The notes under the pieces: model-generated
The model's database searches: none
Seen by the model: only the letters and a program-made list of their open reading frames with translations
Told to the model about the DNA's origin: nothing
Translations under genes and position numbers: made by a program
Shown here: positions 61,306 to 64,000 of the stretch, piece by piece
How positions within the stretch are numbered: position 1 is the first letter of the stretch
Layout: each line of letters begins with the position of its first letter
Source: M3007 sp046160345
Lineage (GTDB): Bacteria; Bacteroidota; Bacteroidia; Chitinophagales; Saprospiraceae
Direction of reading: 5' to 3'
Length of the DNA stretch: 64,000 nucleotides
Assembly: GCA_046160345.1 (NCBI GenBank)
Contig: JBJXGO010000023.1
Coordinates: 1-64,000, forward strand

Positions 61306-62412
61306 ATGGCAGAACCTTTAAAAAACATGTTCTCCCGCGCGCTACTCGAGCCTTTTTCGCTTGAGATGGAGCAAGTTTGGGGAGCATTTCCAACAAAAAA
61401 TTTTCTACAACAAGTATTCAACAACGAATGGGAGGCGCTCGAATTGAAGCAGCGCATTCGGCGTATCAGCCAGGTTTTACGCGCCAATTTGCCGGAGGAA
61501 TATCCCCTCGCCTTAGATTTAGTTAAAAAAATCACAGAGAGGTACATTGCCATGCAGGGTGAAAAACTCACTTTTGAGTACATGTTTTTGCCCGATTTTG
61601 TAGAAAGCTGGGGATTAGAACACCCCGACGAATCCATCGCAGCGCTTGAAACCGTTACCCGTTGGAGTAGTGCTGAATTTGCGGTACGCCCTTTTTTACT
61701 GCGCTACCCAGAGCGGATGTTCGCTGAAATGCTCCAGTGGTCGCAACATCCAAGTGCCATGGTTCGCCGCTTGAGCAGTGAGGGTATCCGCCCCAGACTG
61801 CCCTGGGGAATGGGTGTGCCGATACTCAAAGTTGACCCAAGCCCCATTCTTCCGATCCTGGAAAATCTTAAAAACGACTCCGCAGAAACGGTGCGCCGTT
61901 CCGTTGCGAACAACCTGAACGATATTTCCAAGGACCATCCGGCGCTGGTGCTATCCATTGCAGATCGATGGCTTGGTCAATCAACAGAAACGGACTGGAT
62001 CGTGCGCCATGCGTGTCGGGGATTGTTAAAAAAGGGCAACGCCGATGCCTTGGCACATTTTGGGTTTCAAAAAGGGGTGACAGGCATTGAAATTTCAGAA
62101 ATTAATTGTGCTGAAACGGTACCGCTTGGCGGGCGACTCAACTTTTCTTTTTTAGTCAAAAACAGCGGAAATGAAACCGCGCAAATTCGACTTGAATATG
62201 GGATTGATTATCAAACGTTGTCGGGTAAAACATCTTCTAAAATATTCAGGATCAAAGAATTAAACATGGGAATGGGGCAAGCCGTCCGGATTGAACGCGC
62301 CCAAAGTTTTCAAGATTTCACCATCAGGAAACACTACCCCGGAAAACACAAACTGCGGCTTTTGGTGAATGGCGCTGAAATGGCCGAAGCGGAATTTGAG
62401 GTAATTGAGTAA
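61306..62412 (+). CDS. AlkD-like DNA alkylation repair protein
   Basis: The 368-residue product from ATG 61306 (MAEPLKNMFSRALLEPFSLEM) is built of HEAT-like helical repeats. Segments such as WEALELKQRIRRISQVLRANLP, TVTRWSSAEFAVRPFLLRYPE, HPSAMVRRLSSEGIRPRLPWG and ETVRRSVANNLNDISKDHPALV are the basic, aromatic repeats of the AlkD family of DNA glycosylases, which remove alkylated bases without base flipping. A C-terminal Ig-like beta domain (about 270-368) is added to the HEAT part. Activity cannot be confirmed from sequence alone. Confidence 0.85.
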   Translation: MAEPLKNMFSRALLEPFSLEMEQVWGAFPTKNFLQQVFNNEWEALELKQRIRRISQVLRANLPEEYPLALDLVKKITERYIAMQGEKLTFEYMFLPDFVESWGLEHPDESIAALETVTRWSSAEFAVRPFLLRYPERMFAEMLQWSQHPSAMVRRLSSEGIRPRLPWGMGVPILKVDPSPILPILENLKNDSAETVRRSVANNLNDISKDHPALVLSIADRWLGQSTETDWIVRHACRGLLKKGNADALAHFGFQKGVTGIEISEINCAETVPLGGRLNFSFLVKNSGNETAQIRLEYGIDYQTLSGKTSSKIFRIKELNMGMGQAVRIERAQSFQDFTIRKHYPGKHKLRLLVNGAEMAEAEFEVIE

Positions 62413-62457
62413 GGGGCAATTCGCGGGCTTTTCCGACTTTTGCGCAGGGGGCGTTTT

Positions 62458-62490
62458 AAACCTCGTAGGTTTTTAAAACCTACGAGGTTT
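62458..62490. repeat. 16-bp perfect palindrome, ACCT-N3-AGGTTTT family
   Basis: The arms 62458-62473 and 62475-62490 are exactly complementary with a one-base centre. The core ACCTCGTAGGTTTT differs from the 43903 palindrome only by base pairs that changed together in both arms. It lies between the AlkD-like gene and pyrD. Confidence 0.85.
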
Positions 62491-62531
62491 GTTGAAGAAT
62501 ACGACGATTTGAAATGTACCCTTCGCGCACC

Positions 62532-63566
62532 ATGTACAAAATATTCAAACCACTGCTTTTTGTGCTCTCTCCTGAGGCTGCACACCGTTTTACATTCCAG
62601 GTACTCGACCTTGCCGCCGCTTTTCCGCCCACACGCTGGCTCCTGCGGTCTATGTTTTGCCTTTCGCACAAGCGCCTGGAAAAGAAAGTTTTGGGGCTAA
62701 GCTTCCCTAACCCGGTGGGCCTGGCTGCAGGATTTGACAAGGATGGAAAGCATATTCCCGGCTTGGCCTGTCTTGGCTTTGGGTTCATCGAAGTGGGTAC
62801 GGTGACGCCACTGGCTCAGGGGGGCAATCCCCGCCCTCGCCTGTTTCGATTGCCGAAAGACAATGCCCTTATCAATCGAATGGGCTTCAACAATGACGGA
62901 CTGGATGCGCTCGTCAATCGCCTTGAAAAACTGCGGAAATCTGGCATGCCCAAGGGCCTTGTCATTGGTGGCAATATCGGTAAAAACAAAGCGACCCCCA
63001 ATGAGGAAGCCGCCAGTGATTACCTGCTTTGTTTTGAAAAACTGTTTCCGTGGGTGGATTATTTCGTGGTCAATGTCAGTTCACCCAACACGCCCGGACT
63101 GCGCGAATTGCAGGAAAAAGAACCACTTACCCGACTGCTGAATTTATTGCAGGAAAAAAACCGTGCCCAAAAATCACCCAAACCAATATTGCTAAAAATT
63201 GCTCCAGACCTGACAGACAACCAACTGGATGACATCGCCGACATTGTACGCGACACAGACTTGGCAGGGGTTATTGCCACCAACACGACCATTTCCAGAG
63301 CCGGGTTGAAAACGTCCGAGACCCAAATCACTTCGATTGGCATGGGCGGCTTGAGTGGCGCGCCCGTCCGTGAACGCGCCAGCGAGGTGATTCGCTACCT
63401 CCGGGCAAAACTGGGCAAGGATGTGGTCATCATGGGTGTGGGCGGTATTGATTCGGCGCTGGCGGCACAGGAAAAACTTGATGCCGGAGCGGATCTGGTG
63501 CAGGTTTACACCGGGTTGATCTATGAAGGGCCGGGATTGGTGCGGGAGATACTGGAAAAATTGTGA
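62532..63566 (+). CDS. pyrD: Quinone-dependent dihydroorotate dehydrogenase
   Basis: The 344-residue product from ATG 62532 (MYKIFKPLLFVLSPEAAHRFTF) is a class 2 enzyme: an N-terminal amphipathic helix for membrane/quinone contact, VGLAAGFDKDGKHIPGLACLGFGFIEVGTVTP, NRMGFNNDG, the catalytic-serine region VVNVSSPNTPGLRELQ, LLKIAPDLTD, NTTISR, GGLSGAPVRERA and VIMGVGGIDSALAAQEKLDAGADLVQVYTG. It oxidises dihydroorotate in pyrimidine synthesis at the inner membrane. Confidence 0.97.
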   Translation: MYKIFKPLLFVLSPEAAHRFTFQVLDLAAAFPPTRWLLRSMFCLSHKRLEKKVLGLSFPNPVGLAAGFDKDGKHIPGLACLGFGFIEVGTVTPLAQGGNPRPRLFRLPKDNALINRMGFNNDGLDALVNRLEKLRKSGMPKGLVIGGNIGKNKATPNEEAASDYLLCFEKLFPWVDYFVVNVSSPNTPGLRELQEKEPLTRLLNLLQEKNRAQKSPKPILLKIAPDLTDNQLDDIADIVRDTDLAGVIATNTTISRAGLKTSETQITSIGMGGLSGAPVRERASEVIRYLRAKLGKDVVIMGVGGIDSALAAQEKLDAGADLVQVYTGLIYEGPGLVREILEKL

Positions 63567-63679
63567 AACCGGTCCGCTCTTAGAAACTTAAATCGCAAAA
63601 GACTTAAGTTAAAAATTGGCGAAATGTTCCATCTTTCTACATTTGGTCCGCATTTCAAAACGAAACCCATCCATAAATT

Positions 63680-64000
63680 ATGAGCAACATCAACCCTTCG
63701 AGGTTATTCACCGCCTCATGTGTAGCACTCACCGTCACTTCGATGACTTTTGCCATCCGCGCCGGAATGCTTGGCCCGCTGGGCAAAGAATTCAATCTTT
63801 CTGAAGAAGAATTGGCCTGGATAGCTGGAATGGCCTTTTTCGGGTTTCCGGTGGCTACCACGCTTGGCGGTTTTTTTGTGGATCAATTCGGCATGAAACG
63901 CCTGATGTGGATAGCCTTTGGCGCACATTTGTTGGGTTTGGTGCTCACCATTTTAGCAGGCGGGTTCTGGAGCCTGTTTATTTCTACTTTCCTGGTCGGT
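63680..64000 (+). CDS. MFS transporter, partial (N-terminal part)
   Basis: ATG 63680 opens 107 codons to the right edge without a stop. The translation has three membrane segments and the MFS loop motif FVDQFGMKR (GxxxDxxGxxR type) between the second and third helices, preceded by LGPLGKEFNLSEEELAWIAGMAFFGFP. The pattern is reminiscent of nitrate/nitrite or oxalate/formate-type MFS carriers, but the visible part is too short for a substrate. Confidence 0.85.
   Translation, partial: MSNINPSRLFTASCVALTVTSMTFAIRAGMLGPLGKEFNLSEEELAWIAGMAFFGFPVATTLGGFFVDQFGMKRLMWIAFGAHLLGLVLTILAGGFWSLFISTFLVG

Overview
The window looks like chromosomal DNA of a Bacteroidota bacterium, most likely a member of the Saprospiria (Saprospiraceae / Haliscomenobacter / Lewinella-like). 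The signs are: many large secreted proteins ending in a type IX secretion (T9SS) type-A C-terminal domain, SprB-type repeats, a gliding-motility lipoprotein (GldH), a PorE-like TPR/propeller/OmpA protein, LytS/LytTR signalling, AT-rich translation starts instead of strong Shine-Dalgarno sites, and promoter candidates of the Bacteroidota type (TTG, about 19 nt, TAnnTTTG). I saw no rRNA, tRNA, CRISPR array, prophage or full insertion sequence. Taxonomy is inferred from gene content only.

Layout. 1-5.2 kb: the start of a flippase-like membrane protein running off the left edge, then two tandem DUF4331 genes of which only the second has a T9SS tail. 5.3-12.8 kb: an aminopeptidase-like lipoprotein, a flavin reductase, an ATP-grasp enzyme divergent from a TetR regulator with a clear palindromic operator, a haloalkane-dehalogenase-like hydrolase, a T9SS-exported deiodinase/thioredoxin-fold protein and small envelope proteins. 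12.9-17 kb: a tight three-gene operon encoding a secreted transglutaminase-like protein, a small exported protein and a SprB-repeat T9SS protein; this is the most interesting candidate for an undescribed system. 17.2-21.3 kb: a regulator gene broken by an in-frame stop, glycogen phosphorylase and a SPOR-OmpA protein. 21.3-25.6 kb: two BNR/sialidase-type T9SS proteins. 25.9-33.3 kb: pirin, a LytS/LytTR two-component pair, a TMTC-like glycosyltransferase with TPRs, RNase Z, GNAT and START-like proteins. 33.5-37.8 kb: PorE-like protein, methyltransferase, GldH, RuvA, DUF423. 38-44.5 kb: DUF3352-like protein, a phosphoribosyltransferase and a heterodisulfide-reductase-like electron-transfer gene pair split by a gene remnant. 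44.6-58.7 kb: TonB-dependent receptor, fructose bisphosphatase, and a cluster of four large exported proteins, two of which share an almost identical C-terminal DNA cassette. 58.8-64 kb: housekeeping genes (ilvE, AlkD-like repair, pyrD, a methyltransferase), an S9-peptidase remnant and the start of an MFS transporter running off the right edge.

Overlaying the genes is a set of short (75-135 bp) nested inverted-repeat elements. Three (9.3, 25.7, 32.3 kb) share the terminal sequence CTACTGGACATTTT but carry different inner palindromes; another (28.5 kb) has other termini but the same nested plan and an exact 8-bp flanking duplication. Several sit directly on a neighbouring stop codon. Related simple palindromes (ACCT-N3-AGGTTTT) occur alone at 43.9 and 62.5 kb. 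These look like non-autonomous mobile elements and/or mobile terminators.
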